Shown here: positions 1 through 8,383 of the stretch, piece after piece
How positions within the stretch are numbered: the first letter of the stretch is position 1
Layout of the letters: every line of letters starts with the position of its first letter
NCBI GenBank assembly: GCA_022791995.1
Contig: JAAWAD010000084.1
Coordinates: 1 to 38,605, forward strand
DNA: 38,605 bases
From: Lawsonibacter sp.
Lineage (GTDB): Bacteria; Bacillota; Clostridia; Oscillospirales; Oscillospiraceae
Direction: 5' to 3'
Notes under the pieces: generated by a model
Seen by the model: only the letters and a program-made list of their open reading frames with translations
The model's database searches: none
Told to the model about the DNA's origin: nothing
Translations under genes and position numbers: made by a program

Positions 1-5
1 ACGTT

Positions 6-42
6 CTAAACGAGTGAGCAAGACCCACCCGTTTAGGTTTTT
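6..42 (+). terminator. Rho-independent terminator of an upstream gene
   Basis: Arms 6-16 and 26-36 form an 11-bp stem with one mismatch (core CTAAACG / CGTTTAG), a 9-nt loop and a following GTTTTT. The gene it ends lies outside the window. Nothing else is recognisable between here and the ruvC promoter. Confidence 0.6.
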
Positions 43-200
43 ATGCGCTTTTTGCCGTCAAATAGCATAAAACGGGCAGGGGGATTTTGTGCGCTGTGCT
101 GATTATTCCAATTTACTGCAATTTATTCTTGACTTCTGGCGCTTTCCAGTTTAATGCCGCCTGCAAGTGAAAAAGATGCCTTCCCTTAAGCGTAAAAATA

Positions 201-209
201 TGGTATAGT
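201..209 (+). promoter_or_regulatory. ruvC promoter, extended -10
   Basis: TGGTATAGT gives an extended -10 (TGN plus TATAGT) about 36 bases before the ruvC start. No good -35 is seen at the usual distance, which fits an extended -10 promoter. A second weak candidate, TTGACT at 129-134, lacks a clear -10. Confidence 0.45.
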
Positions 210-244
210 AGCTATATTAAGGCCAAGTAGAGCGGGAGGACGGC

Positions 245-766
245 ATGATTATTCTTGGGATTGATCCAGGGGTGGCCACCATCGGCTTTGGGGTTCTCCA
301 GGTGGAGCGGCAAAAAAACACCCTCCTCCGATATGGGGTTATTACCACGCCGGCAGGTCTGCCCCTGTCCAGCCGCCTGCTTCAGGTTTCCAACGATATG
401 GAGGAACTGCTCCAGACCTTCATGCCTGACGAGATGGCGGTGGAGGAGCTGTTCTTCACCAAAAACATCACCACCGGCATTGCTGTAGCCCATGGGCGGG
501 GGGTGATTCTTCTGGCGGCGGAGAAGCTAGGGGTACCTGTCTTTGAGTATACACCCATGCAGGTGAAGCAGGCTGTAACGGGTTATGGAGGCGCAGATAA
601 GAAGCAGGTTATGCTTATGACCCAACGGCTACTGCATATGAAGTCGATTCCCCGCCCGGACGACGCTGCCGACGCCCTGGCAATAGCCATCTGCCACAGC
701 CGGGCGGCTACCAGTCTTTTGAACACCGAGCGGGTTTTTAATCCGGCGAAATACGACACGAGGTAA
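245..766 (+). CDS. ruvC: Holliday junction resolvase RuvC
   Basis: RuvC is the endonuclease that cuts Holliday junctions moved by RuvAB during recombination repair. The 173-residue length is normal. The start IILGIDPGVATIGFG carries the first catalytic Asp (D7), VEELFF near residue 67 carries the catalytic Glu, and RPDDAADALAIAICH near residue 140 carries the last acidic pair. The ATG is preceded by GGGAGGA at 234-240. The stop touches the next gene, so ruvC and ruvA are translationally coupled. This is the first gene of an interrupted ruvC-ruvA-ruvB operon. Confidence 0.97.
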   Translation: MIILGIDPGVATIGFGVLQVERQKNTLLRYGVITTPAGLPLSSRLLQVSNDMEELLQTFMPDEMAVEELFFTKNITTGIAVAHGRGVILLAAEKLGVPVFEYTPMQVKQAVTGYGGADKKQVMLMTQRLLHMKSIPRPDDAADALAIAICHSRAATSLLNTERVFNPAKYDTR

Positions 767-771
767 TGGCT

Positions 772-1380
772 ATGTTTTATTATGTAAACGGCACAGTGGC
801 TCACATGGAGCCCTATCTGGCCGTGATCGACTGCGGCGGGGTAGGATATGCCTGCCGCACCACCAGTTACACCCTGTCCGCCCTGAAAAAGGGGGAGCGG
901 GGGAAGCTCTTTACCCACCTGAATGTGCGGGAGGATGCAGTGGAGCTGTATGGCTTTGCCACGGCGGAGGAGCTGCGGCTGTTTCAGCAGCTGATCTCTG
1001 TCTCCGGCGTGGGGCCTAAGGCAGCCCTGTCGATTCTGTCGGCCAGCACTCCTGCCAATCTGGCGTTGTCCATCATCACCGGGGATGAAAAAGCACTGAC
1101 CTGTGCCCAGGGCATCGGCAAGAAGATTGCGCAGAGGGTCATTCTGGAGCTGAAGGACAAGCTGGCCAAGGGCCAGACCATCAGCGCCGCCGGGGAGAGC
1201 TACGGCGGCACCGGCGTGACTGTTATCCCGGAGAACAAGCTGTCCGAGGCCACGGCCGCCTTGGCTGTGCTGGGTTACTCTCAGGGAGAGATCAGCCTGG
1301 CCATGAAGGGGATTGATGTGAACAGCCTCACCCTGGAGCAGGTGATTAAAGAGGCGCTGAAAAAGATGATGAAGGGGTAA
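772..1380 (+). CDS. ruvA: Holliday junction branch migration protein RuvA
   Basis: RuvA binds the four-way junction as a tetramer and loads the RuvB motor. The protein starts MFYYVNGTV, typical of the OB-fold N-terminus, and contains the helix-hairpin-helix stretches SGVGPKAALSILS and GIGKKIAQRVILELKD. The C-terminal domain III (ATAALAVLGYSQGEI) that contacts RuvB is intact. An ATG at 766 is also in frame, but GAGG at 760-763 lies only 2 bases from it and 8 bases from the ATG at 772, so 772 is preferred; length is then 202 residues. Confidence 0.96.
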   Translation: MFYYVNGTVAHMEPYLAVIDCGGVGYACRTTSYTLSALKKGERGKLFTHLNVREDAVELYGFATAEELRLFQQLISVSGVGPKAALSILSASTPANLALSIITGDEKALTCAQGIGKKIAQRVILELKDKLAKGQTISAAGESYGGTGVTVIPENKLSEATAALAVLGYSQGEISLAMKGIDVNSLTLEQVIKEALKKMMKG

Positions 1381-1387
1381 TATCACG

Positions 1388-2026
1388 ATGAATGAACAAG
1401 ACAGCAGACCGCAGAACGAAAATCCCGAACCGCTGGGCTGGGACGCCATTACCGCCGCCTTTGACAGGCGGTATCCCGGCCAGGACAACCCTATCCACTT
1501 CGGCTGCCTGATCCCCTGGCAGTTGGGGGGCCCCAATCCTCTCCAGGGGGTCAGTGCTTACGACGGAGGGGACTATTTTCACTTTGTCACCTATGGTCTG
1601 TCCGACCTGTACGAGAAGGAGGGGACCGACCCGGAGTACAGCGGCTATGGCTACGAGTTTACCCTGAAGCTGGCCAAGGTGGGCCTGGAGAACGAGATGC
1701 AGGAGCTGCAATGTGTGGCAGGCATTCTCCAGGATCTGGCAAAGCTCACCTTTGAGAAGGGGGAGCAGTTTTTCCCCTATGAGTATATCTATACTGGCCA
1801 GGAGCTGGGCTTTGACCGGCACCAGAAATCCAAGCTCACCGGCTTTATTACCACTTGGGATGAGGTAGGGACCATTGATACCCCCAACGGAAAGGTAGAT
1901 TTCGTCAAGCTGATCGGGGCCACCGACGCTGAGTTGCGAGCCATCATGGACAACAAACTGCGGGTTCAGGAGCTGGAGGAGAAAATCGGCGATGTGACCG
2001 ACTATACCCGGGACAGTACGGTGTAA
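1388..2026 (+). CDS. Suppressor-of-fused (SUFU) domain protein
   Basis: This 212-residue protein has the SUFU-domain pattern: GWDAITAAFDRRYPGQ at the N-terminus, HFGCLIPWQLGGPNPLQGV, then FHFVTYGLSDLYEKEG and a GYGYEFTLKL strand. Bacterial SUFU proteins are soluble and are often found as immunity proteins beside polymorphic toxins; others are single genes of unknown role. No toxin gene is seen nearby. The start lies 7 bases after ruvA, so it is very likely co-transcribed with ruvCA. Base composition matches ruvA rather than the AT-rich R-M genes that follow, so it probably belonged to the operon before the R-M cassette arrived. Its function here is unknown. Confidence 0.75.
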   Translation: MNEQDSRPQNENPEPLGWDAITAAFDRRYPGQDNPIHFGCLIPWQLGGPNPLQGVSAYDGGDYFHFVTYGLSDLYEKEGTDPEYSGYGYEFTLKLAKVGLENEMQELQCVAGILQDLAKLTFEKGEQFFPYEYIYTGQELGFDRHQKSKLTGFITTWDEVGTIDTPNGKVDFVKLIGATDAELRAIMDNKLRVQELEEKIGDVTDYTRDSTV

Positions 2027-2080
2027 CAATTTTGCTAAACGGAAGGGAATAGGATGCCGCGGAGCGGGAGCGCCTGAGAC

Positions 2081-2100
2081 CACCTCCCTGCTTTGGGAGG
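2081..2100 (+). other. Short hairpin between the SUFU gene and the R-M cassette
   Basis: CCTCCC and GGGAGG make a 6-bp stem with a 6-base loop, without a T tract. The downstream arm runs straight into an ATG at 2101. It may be a remnant of the ribosome-binding region of the gene that originally followed, and it marks the left side of the compositional break. Confidence 0.3.
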
Positions 2101-2172
2101 ATGGAGGGATACCATCATGCTTTGCTTGTCATAAATCATCGCGTGCCATTTTACAATTTAGTGAGGTCTGTT

Positions 2173-3156
2173 ATGCCCAAAAAGACGTTTTGTGAATATG
2201 AGCAGTTGTCCTTTGACCACGCAGCAGACAAGGAGAAGGAGCCGTGGATAGAATCGGAAATATGTAAATCCTGTATTTCCTCTGAATTGTTGAAAGCGTT
2301 TTCTCCTGCTTATGTCCGGCAGAATGGTATCCTCTTTACCGGCGATAGTTTGCAATGGATGAAAGGGATAAAAGATGCGTCGGTTGATTTGATCTTTGCT
2401 GACCCGCCTTATAATATCAAAAAAGCTGATTGGGATAAGTTTGAGTCGCAGGAGGAATATATCCGGTGGTCAATTCAATGGATTGAAGAGGCCGCACGGA
2501 TTTTAAAGCCAACCGGAAGCTTGTATATTTGCGGCTTTACAGAGATTTTGGCCGACCTGAAGCATCCGGCCATGCGGTATTTTTCGAAATGCAGATGGCT
2601 GATTTGGCATTACAAAAATAAGGCGAACCTTGGAAATGATTGGGGGCGCTCACACGAGAGTGTGCTTCATTTAAGAAAGAGCAGCGCGTTTAAATTAAAT
2701 ATAGACGACATCAGAGTGCCCTATGGGGCGCATACGCTAAAGTATCCGTCGCATCCACAGGCTGAAACCAGTCAGTACGGAAAGGGGAAGCCGTCATCTG
2801 CTGTCTGGACGCCACACCCTTTCGGTGCGAAACCGAAGGATGTGATTGAAATTCCAACAACGTGCAATGGAATGGGAGAAAAAACAAAACACCCGACCCA
2901 AAAGCCGGAAGAATTGCTTCGGAAGCTGGTTCTGGCATCCAGCAAGCCTGGAGATATCATACTGGATCCTTTTTCCGGGTCGGGCACAACCTTGGTTGCC
3001 GCGGAACAGCTGGGAAGAAAGTGGATTGGCTGTGAAATGAATGAAGAGTATAATTCCTGGGCCATTCGCCGAATTGACAGCGTTCGAATCCGAACGGTGG
3101 AGCAGTGGATCGAATATGACAAGGCAAATGTAAAAAGAAGGGAGTCAATCCGATGA
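2173..3156 (+). CDS. Type II DNA methyltransferase, beta class (N6-adenine or N4-cytosine)
   Basis: It transfers a methyl group from S-adenosylmethionine to an exocyclic amino group in a DNA site, protecting the host from the partner nuclease. From this start the catalytic motif IV DPPYNI is near residue 77 and the SAM-binding motif I DPFSGSGTT near residue 265. The order IV, target recognition region, I is the beta class. HPTQKPEELL just before motif I is the usual motif X. The stretch ADWDKF..EYIRWSIQWIEEAARILKPTGS resembles the M.RsrI / HinfI type, which favours N6-adenine, but N4-cytosine cannot be excluded. The ATG at 2173 has GTGAGG 6 bases upstream; an earlier in-frame ATG at 2101 sits directly on its GGAGG and is less likely. 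Clearly AT-richer than its neighbours, suggesting horizontal acquisition. The stop overlaps the next start by 4 bases. Confidence 0.9.
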   Translation: MPKKTFCEYEQLSFDHAADKEKEPWIESEICKSCISSELLKAFSPAYVRQNGILFTGDSLQWMKGIKDASVDLIFADPPYNIKKADWDKFESQEEYIRWSIQWIEEAARILKPTGSLYICGFTEILADLKHPAMRYFSKCRWLIWHYKNKANLGNDWGRSHESVLHLRKSSAFKLNIDDIRVPYGAHTLKYPSHPQAETSQYGKGKPSSAVWTPHPFGAKPKDVIEIPTTCNGMGEKTKHPTQKPEELLRKLVLASSKPGDIILDPFSGSGTTLVAAEQLGRKWIGCEMNEEYNSWAIRRIDSVRIRTVEQWIEYDKANVKRRESIR

Positions 3157-4052
3157 GATTACACCAGCTGATCGTTTGGGCAAAGGACAAAAGTCGTTTT
3201 AGAAATGTAAACGATTACGCCGATTTTTGTGAAGAGTATCTGGAATTTATTTCTCATGGGCTGCAAGCGGTGATTGTATCTCAAAATGAAAACCACTATC
3301 GCTTTTTTCAATATAGAGAGGATGGAAACTTTAATATTTCCCGCCCCATCAACAGCAATTTGATGATTGAAGCGAAAAATTTTGATGCGAGCAAACAAAG
3401 TTTTTTATACGCCTTACGGCATGTGAAGGAAATACGTGAAAGAGATGACATAAGAAGACAACTGAACCATTTTATATACACATGTCAGCAGGCAATCGGA
3501 GCGACGCTGGACGCCCTTCCATCGGGCGAGAGCAACACTGCCCGCAAAATAAATGGAGATTTATTTGAACGATACATCCGCTTTATTATTTCAGAAATTG
3601 GAATTTCAGTAAGAGATGGGACGATTTCTGTACCTGTGGCTGTGGATGGGGAAGAGCTTTTCAAGATGGCCTATCAGCACGATCTTATCCTTGAAAAAGA
3701 AAATGAAGTACGGGCTATCGGCTCGGTGAAAACGTCGAGCAAGGACCGTATTGATAAGATATTTATTGATAAGTTTCTATATAATCGTTTGACAAACGTC
3801 GATACACCTCATTTTGCGGTATTCCTGAACGATGTGCAGAGGAGAGGAAGGGAACCGAACTTTGGAATCAACACAACGTTTTTGACCGGGCATTTTAAAG
3901 GGTATACGGTGAAGTTGAATCCGTTAGACGGCGTGTACTACTGTGACTTGAGGCCCAATATGTTGGAGGATGCTATTTTGAAGGTGCAGATACGTTCCTT
4001 GGACTGCCTGTTTGTGGAGGATATCTGGCGGTTTGTAGAAGAGCATTCATGA
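3153..4052 (+). CDS. Probable type II restriction endonuclease
   Basis: The assignment rests mainly on position (ATGA overlap with the methyltransferase gene) and on a plausible PD-(D/E)XK nuclease core. In the 299-residue protein, GDLFERYIRFI has a helix Glu at 139, HDLILEKENE gives Asp 177, and GSVKTSSKDRIDK gives S-V-K at 191-193, a D...(S/E)XK pattern followed by a basic helix. No membrane segment or signal peptide. Recognition site unknown. The gene is AT-rich with many AAA/GAA codons, unlike ruvB next door. Its stop is only 20 bases before the ruvB start, so ruvB is probably read through from this gene. It could be a solitary nuclease-like protein, but a matched R-M pair is the simplest reading. 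Confidence 0.75.
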   Translation: MRLHQLIVWAKDKSRFRNVNDYADFCEEYLEFISHGLQAVIVSQNENHYRFFQYREDGNFNISRPINSNLMIEAKNFDASKQSFLYALRHVKEIRERDDIRRQLNHFIYTCQQAIGATLDALPSGESNTARKINGDLFERYIRFIISEIGISVRDGTISVPVAVDGEELFKMAYQHDLILEKENEVRAIGSVKTSSKDRIDKIFIDKFLYNRLTNVDTPHFAVFLNDVQRRGREPNFGINTTFLTGHFKGYTVKLNPLDGVYYCDLRPNMLEDAILKVQIRSLDCLFVEDIWRFVEEHS

Positions 4053-4072
4053 TACGGTAAGGAAGTGTAGCT

Positions 4073-5137
4073 TTGAGCATTGACTTTTCCGGCACGGATT
4101 TTGAAGCAGAGGAGCTGGAGCCTCTGGTGACCACCTCTCTGACCCGGGAGGATGAGGGAGAGTATTCCCTGCGGCCCAAGCTCCTGCGGGAGTACATCGG
4201 CCAGGAGAAGGCCAAAGGGAACCTGGAGGTCTTCATTCAGGCGGCGAAAATGCGTGGAGAGCCGCTGGATCATGTGCTGCTCCACGGCCCACCGGGGCTG
4301 GGCAAGACCACCCTGTCCGGGATCATCGCCAACGAGATGGGGGTCAACGTGCGCATCACCTCGGGTCCGGCCATTGAGAAGGCGGGGGACCTGGCGGCTC
4401 TGCTGACCAACCTGAACGAGAACGATATCCTCTTTGTAGACGAGATCCACCGGCTGAACCGGGCGGTGGAGGAGATTTTGTATCCCGCTATGGAGGATTA
4501 CGCCATCGACATCATCATCGGAAAGGGGCCCTCGGCCAACTCCATCCGCCTGGATCTGCCCAAGTTTACGCTGATTGGGGCCACCACCCGGGCGGGGCAG
4601 CTGTCCGCCCCTCTCCGGGACCGGTTCGGTGTTACGCTGCGGTTGGAGCTGTACACCCCGGAGGAGCTGTCCCGGATTGTCACCCGGTCGGCCGGCATTC
4701 TGGAGGTGCCCATTGAGGACGGCGGCGCCATGGAAATTGCCCGCCGTTCCCGGGGTACCCCTCGGATTGCCAACCGAATGCTGCGGCGCGTGCGGGACTT
4801 TGCCCAGGTACGGGCGGGGGGTGTCATTACAAAAAAAGTGGCCGACGAGGCCCTCACTGCCCTGGAGATTGACTGCCTGGGCCTGGACGCCATCGACCAC
4901 CGAATGCTTCGGAGCATTGTGGAAAATTACCGGGGGGGGCCTGTGGGGCTGGAGACCCTGGCTGCCACCATCAACGAGGAGGCTGTTACCCTGGAGGATG
5001 TGTATGAGCCCTACCTGATGCAGCTGGGATTTCTGACCCGAACGCCCCGGGGCCGGTGCGTCACCCCTAAGGTGTACCAGCATCTGGGTCTCCCCGTCCC
5101 CGGCGGGGCGGGCGGACTGGATCAGCTGAGTCTTTAG
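4073..5137 (+). CDS. ruvB: Holliday junction branch migration ATPase RuvB
   Basis: RuvB is the AAA+ hexameric motor that drives branch migration with RuvA. The 354-residue protein has [16 protein letters not shown], Walker [10 protein letters not shown] near residue 71, Walker [12 protein letters not shown], sensor 1 [10 protein letters not shown], the arginine-finger region RDRFG, and a C-terminal winged helix ending [11 protein letters not shown]. It starts with TTG, with AAGGAAG 7 bases upstream. The R-M pair separates it from ruvA, so its transcription either depends on the ruvC promoter through about 3 kb or on a promoter inside the inserted genes. Confidence 0.96.
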   Translation: MSIDFSGTDFEAEELEPLVTTSLTREDEGEYSLRPKLLREYIGQEKAKGNLEVFIQAAKMRGEPLDHVLLHGPPGLGKTTLSGIIANEMGVNVRITSGPAIEKAGDLAALLTNLNENDILFVDEIHRLNRAVEEILYPAMEDYAIDIIIGKGPSANSIRLDLPKFTLIGATTRAGQLSAPLRDRFGVTLRLELYTPEELSRIVTRSAGILEVPIEDGGAMEIARRSRGTPRIANRMLRRVRDFAQVRAGGVITKKVADEALTALEIDCLGLDAIDHRMLRSIVENYRGGPVGLETLAATINEEAVTLEDVYEPYLMQLGFLTRTPRGRCVTPKVYQHLGLPVPGGAGGLDQLSL

Positions 5138-5145
5138 GAGGGCAT

Positions 5146-5526
5146 ATGGATCAGAACGCGCTGTTCTTTTTCAACGAAAAGCCGGAGGCTCTGCCCCTTT
5201 ACAGGGCCTTTGAGGAGCGGCTTTTGTCGGAGCTGGAGGGGGTTGTGATCCAGGTCCAGAAGACCCAGATCACCTTGAAAAACCGTCGGGTCTTCGGGGC
5301 GGTGTCCTTTCTGCCCGCCCGGAGGGCCAAGGACCGGCCCACCCCCTACATCACCATTACCCTGGGCCTGAACCGGCGGGAGGGATCACTCCGCATAGAT
5401 CAGGCGTCAGAACCATATCCCGGAAGGTGGATCCACCATCTGGTCATCGGCTCAGCGGAGGAGATCGACAGTGAGCTTATGGCCTGGGTCCGGGAGGCAT
5501 ACAACTTCGCGGCAGCGAAGAGATAG
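5146..5526 (+). CDS. DUF5655 domain protein
   Basis: A soluble 126-residue protein with the pattern of the DUF5655 family: FEERLLSEL near the start, KTQITLKNRRVFGAVSFLP, and PYITITLGLN followed by EPYPGRWIHH and EEIDSELMAWVREAY. The function of the family is not known to me. It starts 8 bases after ruvB behind AGGAGG and is the last gene of the ruv transcript. It ends 46 bases before the convergent znuB stop, with no clear terminator between. Confidence 0.7.
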   Translation: MDQNALFFFNEKPEALPLYRAFEERLLSELEGVVIQVQKTQITLKNRRVFGAVSFLPARRAKDRPTPYITITLGLNRREGSLRIDQASEPYPGRWIHHLVIGSAEEIDSELMAWVREAYNFAAAKR

Positions 5527-5572
5527 CCTCCCTTGTCCCGTCGCCACAGAGGAGCCAGAGGGACCCACCGAA

Positions 5573-6418
5573 CTATCCCGCCTTCCGCAGCAGGAAGGTC
5601 AAAGCAAACCAGGCGGACAGGTACAGGGTGATGGAGGCGCCAGCAGAGGCTCCCCAATAGTAGGAGGTCAGTAGCCCGGCCACACCGGCGGCCACGGCTC
5701 CGGCCAGGGAGAACAGGTGGTACTGCCGCACATTGCGGGCGAGGTTCCGTGCAGCGGCCCCAGGGAGGACCAGCAGGGAGTTAATGACCAGCAGACCCAC
5801 CCAGGTCATGGACAAGGTGACGACCACAGCGATGGCCGCGGAGAACACAGCCTCCTGCCAGAAGACCTGGATGCCCCGGCTGTCTGCCAGGGCGGGGTGG
5901 ACGGCGGAGAGCATCAGCTGGTTGAAGGACAGCAGCCACAGGCCCACTACCAGCAGCAGGATCAGGGCCAGAAGACCGATTTTCGCTGGCTCCACGGACA
6001 GAATGTCGCCGATTAACAGAGCGTTGAACCGGGTGAAGGAGCGGCCGTTCAGGGTAGACAGGAAGATGCCCAGGGCCACAGCGGTGGAGGAGAACACGCC
6101 GATCACTGTGTCGCTGGCCAGGGCGGAGCGCCGCTTTACCAGATTGAACAGCAGGGCGAAGAGGATAGCAAAGAGGACAGCGGCCCAGGTGGGCTCCTGA
6201 AAGCCGCACAGGGCTCCGATGGCCATACCGGTAAAGGCGGAGTGGCCCAGTGCGTCGGAGAAGAAGGACATCCGGCTGTGAACGACCATGGTGGAAAGGA
6301 TGCCGAACAGGGGACAGATCACCAGCACGGCCAGCAGGGCGTGCTTCATAAAGTACATGGAGCCCGGCTGAGCCCACTCGAATGGCAGCAGATCGACCAG
6401 TGTATACCAAAGGGTCAT
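5573..6418 (-). CDS. znuB: Zinc ABC transporter permease
   Basis: This is the membrane channel subunit of a metal-type (ABC-3 family) importer, 281 residues with about eight hydrophobic segments. Typical landmarks are the early DALGHSAFTGMAIG motif that contacts the ATPase, GVFSSTAVALGIFL, and the late TWVGLLVINSLLVLPGAAARNLA stretch. It overlaps znuC by 4 bases and is the last gene of the three-gene operon. The histidine-rich partner lipoprotein points to zinc; manganese is possible for the family. Confidence 0.88.
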   Translation of the reverse strand: MTLWYTLVDLLPFEWAQPGSMYFMKHALLAVLVICPLFGILSTMVVHSRMSFFSDALGHSAFTGMAIGALCGFQEPTWAAVLFAILFALLFNLVKRRSALASDTVIGVFSSTAVALGIFLSTLNGRSFTRFNALLIGDILSVEPAKIGLLALILLLVVGLWLLSFNQLMLSAVHPALADSRGIQVFWQEAVFSAAIAVVVTLSMTWVGLLVINSLLVLPGAAARNLARNVRQYHLFSLAGAVAAGVAGLLTSYYWGASAGASITLYLSAWFALTFLLRKAG

Positions 6419-7218
6419 GGTGTGCCCCCCTTTCCCATGCGCAGATGAAAAGTATCATAAAATTCCGGGGAGGACAGGACCTCCTCTGGGGGGGCCGCCT
6501 TCAGCACCCGCCGGTTGAGGAGAATGACCTGATCGGCGAACTGGCTCAGGGCGGCAAAGTCGTGGGTGGACAGGAAGATGGACAGGTCATAGGCGGTGCG
6601 CAGCTCGTCCAGCATCTCCAGCAGCTGGTGCTCGCCCTCGATATCCACCCCGGACAGGGGCTCGTCCAGAATCAGGATGTGGGGCACCGGTTCCAGGGCC
6701 AGGGCCAGCAGCACCCGCTGGAGCTGGCCTCCGGACAGCACTCCCATGGGCCGGTCCAGCAGCTCCTCCCCGTGGACCCGGGCCAGACAGGCGGCGGCCC
6801 GATCCCGGTATTTGGCCGGGACGGGCAGCCACACCGGCCATTTTGCTGTGGCGGCGGTGAAGAAGTCCAGTACCGACACCGGATCTCCACGGTCAAAGCT
6901 GGGGGCCTGGGGCACATAACCCACCAGGGGACGCTTTCCCTCCGTCACTGTGCCGTCAGCCAGCCGGATGGCCGGCCCGCCGGCAGGGGAGAAGGTGATG
7001 GAACCCTTGTAGCTGGTCTGCCCCAGGATGCTGCGAAACAGAGTAGATTTCCCGGCACCGTTGGGGCCGATGAGGGCCACAATCTCTCCACAGTGGAGGT
7101 GGAAGGATACGTCCTCCAGAATGGTGTCCCCCTCCAGTTTTACGCTCAGGCCCTCTAATTTCAGGCAGCAACTGCCGGCACACCCGGCGGACAGCTTGCC
7201 ATGCTTGATCTTTCTCAT
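6415..7218 (-). CDS. znuC: Zinc ABC transporter ATP-binding protein
   Basis: This is the cytoplasmic ATPase of the metal importer, 267 residues. It shows Walker A GPNGAGKST, the signature LSGGQLQRVLLA, Walker B HILILDEPLSGVD and the switch His in STHDF. The first 15 or so residues are Cys/Lys-rich and not conserved in the family. It overlaps both neighbours by 4 bases, so the three subunits are translationally coupled. Confidence 0.92.
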   Translation of the reverse strand: MRKIKHGKLSAGCAGSCCLKLEGLSVKLEGDTILEDVSFHLHCGEIVALIGPNGAGKSTLFRSILGQTSYKGSITFSPAGGPAIRLADGTVTEGKRPLVGYVPQAPSFDRGDPVSVLDFFTAATAKWPVWLPVPAKYRDRAAACLARVHGEELLDRPMGVLSGGQLQRVLLALALEPVPHILILDEPLSGVDIEGEHQLLEMLDELRTAYDLSIFLSTHDFAALSQFADQVILLNRRVLKAAPPEEVLSSPEFYDTFHLRMGKGGTP

Positions 7219-8183
7219 CCCAGCGGTACCACCCTTTCTCCAGCAAACCCGTTGATCATGGTCTCCAGATTATCATGATAAAGGTTTGAATAATTTTCCA
7301 GCAGACCGAATGCGGAATCTGCCTCGTCCGGGCCATCCATCAGCATAGACAACTGGGCTACCTGACACCCCGTCTCCCGGGCAATGGCGTTGGCTGTGGC
7401 GTCAGAGCCGTTGATTTCGGTGAAGATGATCGGAATGTTGTACGCCTTCACCAGTGCGCTGATCTCCACAATTTCGCGGGCGCTGGCCTCGCTTCCCGCC
7501 TCCTCCTCAATGGAGGCCAGAAGGGGCAGGCCGCAGGCCCGGGCGAAGTACTGAAAGCCGTCGTGAAAGGTAATCAGGCCGGGATACGTGCCCATCTGAG
7601 GGCGAAACTCCATCATCAGATTTTCGATGGTCGTCTGGCAGGAGAGCAGCGTCATATCCGCATTCCGCGTGTTGGTTTCGTACACCTCTGCATAGTGCGG
7701 GTCGGCGAGTACCAGCTGATTGCGCAGGTTGGCGGCCATAATCCGGGCGTTCGCCGGATCCATCCAATAGTGGGGGTCCCAGTGGCCGTGGTCATGTCCG
7801 TCGTGGTCGTCCCCGTCGTGGTCATGGGACAGGTTTTCCAGCAGGTCGACTCCCATTGAACAGTCAATGACTACCGCGTCAGAGGTCTCCAGAGCGGCCT
7901 CCAGGAACTCCTCTAGCCCCGCTCCGTTGAGCGCAATGATATCCGCCCGGTCCAGCTTCTTCATGTCCGCCACGGTAAGGGTGTAGTCGTGCAGGCAGCC
8001 GCCGCTGCTGGTGTCCAGCCGCTCTGCGGCCACCCCCTCTACCCCCTCTGTCAGGCTGGAGACAAGGAGATAGATGGGGTAGGTGGTACACACAATACTC
8101 AGCCGGGGTTCTTGTTTCTTCCGGGCGCAGCCCGGGAGAAGAAGGAGCAGGACCAGCCAGAGGACAGGGATTGTTTTTTTCAT
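7215..8183 (-). CDS. znuA: Zinc-binding lipoprotein of the ABC importer
   Basis: This is the extracellular metal receptor, anchored by lipid: the signal peptide ends in the lipobox LLPGC about 18-19 residues in. It is a cluster A-I (ZnuA/AdcA/TroA) protein of 322 residues. A histidine/aspartate-rich loop (SHDHDGDDHDGHDHGHWD) precedes the metal-ligand motif DPHYWMDP. Further likely ligands are in TFHDGFQYFAR and the late FTEINGSDATANAIARETG. The His-rich loop is typical of zinc rather than manganese receptors. First gene of the operon, with its own promoter divergent from the crotonase gene. Confidence 0.92.
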   Translation of the reverse strand: MKKTIPVLWLVLLLLLPGCARKKQEPRLSIVCTTYPIYLLVSSLTEGVEGVAAERLDTSSGGCLHDYTLTVADMKKLDRADIIALNGAGLEEFLEAALETSDAVVIDCSMGVDLLENLSHDHDGDDHDGHDHGHWDPHYWMDPANARIMAANLRNQLVLADPHYAEVYETNTRNADMTLLSCQTTIENLMMEFRPQMGTYPGLITFHDGFQYFARACGLPLLASIEEEAGSEASAREIVEISALVKAYNIPIIFTEINGSDATANAIARETGCQVAQLSMLMDGPDEADSAFGLLENYSNLYHDNLETMINGFAGERVVPLG

Positions 8184-8227
8184 AGATAACCTCGCTTCCA
8201 GGGGATTGCGCCGGGGTGTTTTCTGCT

Positions 8228-8256
8228 ATTCTAGCATATTTTCCCCGGCGGCGCAA
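8228..8256 (-). promoter_or_regulatory. znuACB promoter
   Basis: Read on the minus strand, TTGCGC (8251-8256), a 17-base spacer and TAGAAT (8228-8233) preceded by TGC give a -35 with extended -10, 45 bases before the znuA start. I do not recognise a clear Zur or AdcR palindrome. Confidence 0.6.
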
Positions 8257-8308
8257 CAAAAAGGGGAAAGGCCGCAGGGGAGAGGTCAGGAGGGTGGCGA
8301 ATTCAGAC

Positions 8309-8337
8309 TTGCGGCTTTGTTCTCCAGGCGGTATAAT
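8309..8337 (+). promoter_or_regulatory. Crotonase gene promoter
   Basis: TTGCGG (8309-8314), a 17-base spacer and a consensus TATAAT (8332-8337) stand 46 bases before the start codon, back to back with the znuA promoter. Confidence 0.7.
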
Positions 8338-8383
8338 AGAGGCACAGCGCAGCCCGATTTACAATTTAAAGGAGGAAACAGCG

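Noticed and set aside
2101-2172. Longer N-terminus of the methyltransferase from ATG 2101
   Set aside because: Its GGAGG directly abuts the ATG, the extra 24 residues are not family-like, and the ATG at 2173 has a well-placed GTGAGG.
3938-5083. Open frame of 381 codons opposite ruvB
   Set aside because: Antisense to a clear RuvB; Gln/Gly/Arg-rich shadow composition.
8239-8276. Inverted TTTTCCCC / GGGGAAA around the znuA -35 as a Zur-type operator
   Set aside because: The arms are 20 or so bases apart, short and low in information; no match to a Zur or AdcR site that I know.
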